A stretch of DNA of 64,000 bases, from the NCBI RefSeq assembly GCF_900107965.1, contig NZ_FNVU01000030.1, positions 1-64,000 of the forward strand. Direction: 5' to 3'. Shown here one piece after another: positions 63,682 to 64,000 of this stretch. The notes below the pieces were generated by a model that saw nothing but the letters and a program-made list of their open reading frames with translations, did no database searches and was not told the DNA's origin. The translations under genes and the position numbers were made by a program. Numbering within the stretch: position 1 is the stretch's first letter; every line of letters begins with the position of its first letter. This DNA is from Actinacidiphila yanglinensis. Lineage in GTDB: Bacteria > Actinomycetota > Actinomycetes > Streptomycetales > Streptomycetaceae.

Positions 63682-64000
63682 GCGGTCGATGCGACCCCGG
63701 CGCGCCGGACCGGTCGGCCGTGGGGACCGGGGGTACGTCACGGCGGAGGCGGCCGTGGTGATCCCGACCCTGGTGGCGTTGGCCGGGCTGCTGGTGTGGG
63801 GATTGATGGCGGCGGCCGCGCAGATCCGCTGTGTGGACGCCGCGAGGGCCGGGGCGCGCGCCGCTGCTCGGTCGGAGAGCGGGGCGGATGTCGTGCGGGT
63901 CACCCGAGCGGCGGCGCCCGAGGGAGCGGAGGTGCGGGTGACCCGGGGCGGGGGGTTGGTGCGGGTGCGGGTGACCGTTGCCCGGCCGCGGTTCCCGGTC
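63668..64000 (+). CDS. TadE-like pseudopilin (partial, runs off window)
   Basis: The first 111 codons of a TadE-like protein. A basic leader (RRSERSMRPRRAG) leads to DRGYVTAEAAVVIPTLVALA, the prepilin-like Glu and membrane helix of TadE/TadG minor pilins, followed by an Ala/Arg-rich helix (AARAGARAAARS). It starts within the DUF4244 gene in another frame. The 3' end is beyond base 64000. Confidence 0.8.
   Translation, partial: MRRSERSMRPRRAGPVGRGDRGYVTAEAAVVIPTLVALAGLLVWGLMAAAAQIRCVDAARAGARAAARSESGADVVRVTRAAAPEGAEVRVTRGGGLVRVRVTVARPRFPV

Overview
The window is very GC-rich, with short intergenic gaps, frequent GTG starts, start/stop overlaps (GTGA, ATGA, TGATG) and typical streptomycete gene families. 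It reads as chromosome of a Streptomyces-like actinomycete. A perfect ParB-binding parS palindrome and the presence of dnaK, clpB, pyrE, fba and crp suggest the origin-proximal core rather than an arm. The gene order matches two blocks of the Mycobacterium tuberculosis genome known to me from the literature: dcd ... dnaK-grpE-dnaJ-hspR ... fba/pyrE/clpB, and crp-nth-Nudix-marP-ephE-acs-HAD-ssd-tad. The backbone is therefore ancient and the accessory regions stand out.

1-7230 is an integrated mobile element. Its tyrosine integrase and excisionase lie next to the 3' end of a tRNA-Gly(CCC) gene. A leftward replication module follows: an initiator with an iteron-like array inside the gene, a DnaC-like helicase loader, and a DUF2637 membrane protein. 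The far left is occupied by an insertion sequence carrying a DDE transposase and a divergent passenger ORF, each ending inside a terminal inverted repeat. The left attachment site is outside the window.

7230-31050 is core chromosome: tRNA-Gly, a zinc-ribbon protein, dcd, DUF2000 and Yip1-like proteins, a DsbA-like lipoprotein, a membrane-anchored Fe-S oxidoreductase, the dnaK operon under HAIR operators, a TetR/MDR divergent pair, an FBP-domain protein, a flavin/F420-type enzyme, a P450 divergent from HAIR-controlled clpB-ybjN, an acetyltransferase, an aminotransferase, and DUF2617 plus a membrane spermidine-synthase-like protein, each of the last two with a TTA codon.

31258-34237 is an accessory-looking locus. 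It has a WXG100-like protein, a 691-residue protein and a convergent lipoprotein, and the facing C-terminal ends of the last two genes share a tract of lower GC. 34444-43258 holds a CoxG/SRPBCC membrane protein, aldose epimerase, pyrE, parS, fbaA, DUF3151, a DUF3152 zincin-like protein and a tryptophan-to-anthranilate operon (tryptophan dioxygenase, kynureninase, formamidase-like hydrolase).

43376-64000 is the second mycobacterium-like block: crp, nth, CoA-type Nudix, MarP-like protease, epoxide hydrolase, holin-X protein, nhaA, acs, a SulP-carbonic anhydrase fusion, a CooC-like ATPase, a degenerate Fic-like protein, a HAD phosphatase, then ssd and tad pilus genes running off the right edge inside a TadE-like gene. 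Two DnaA-box sequences lie upstream of ssd. All functional calls come from reading the sequence; no database search was run.
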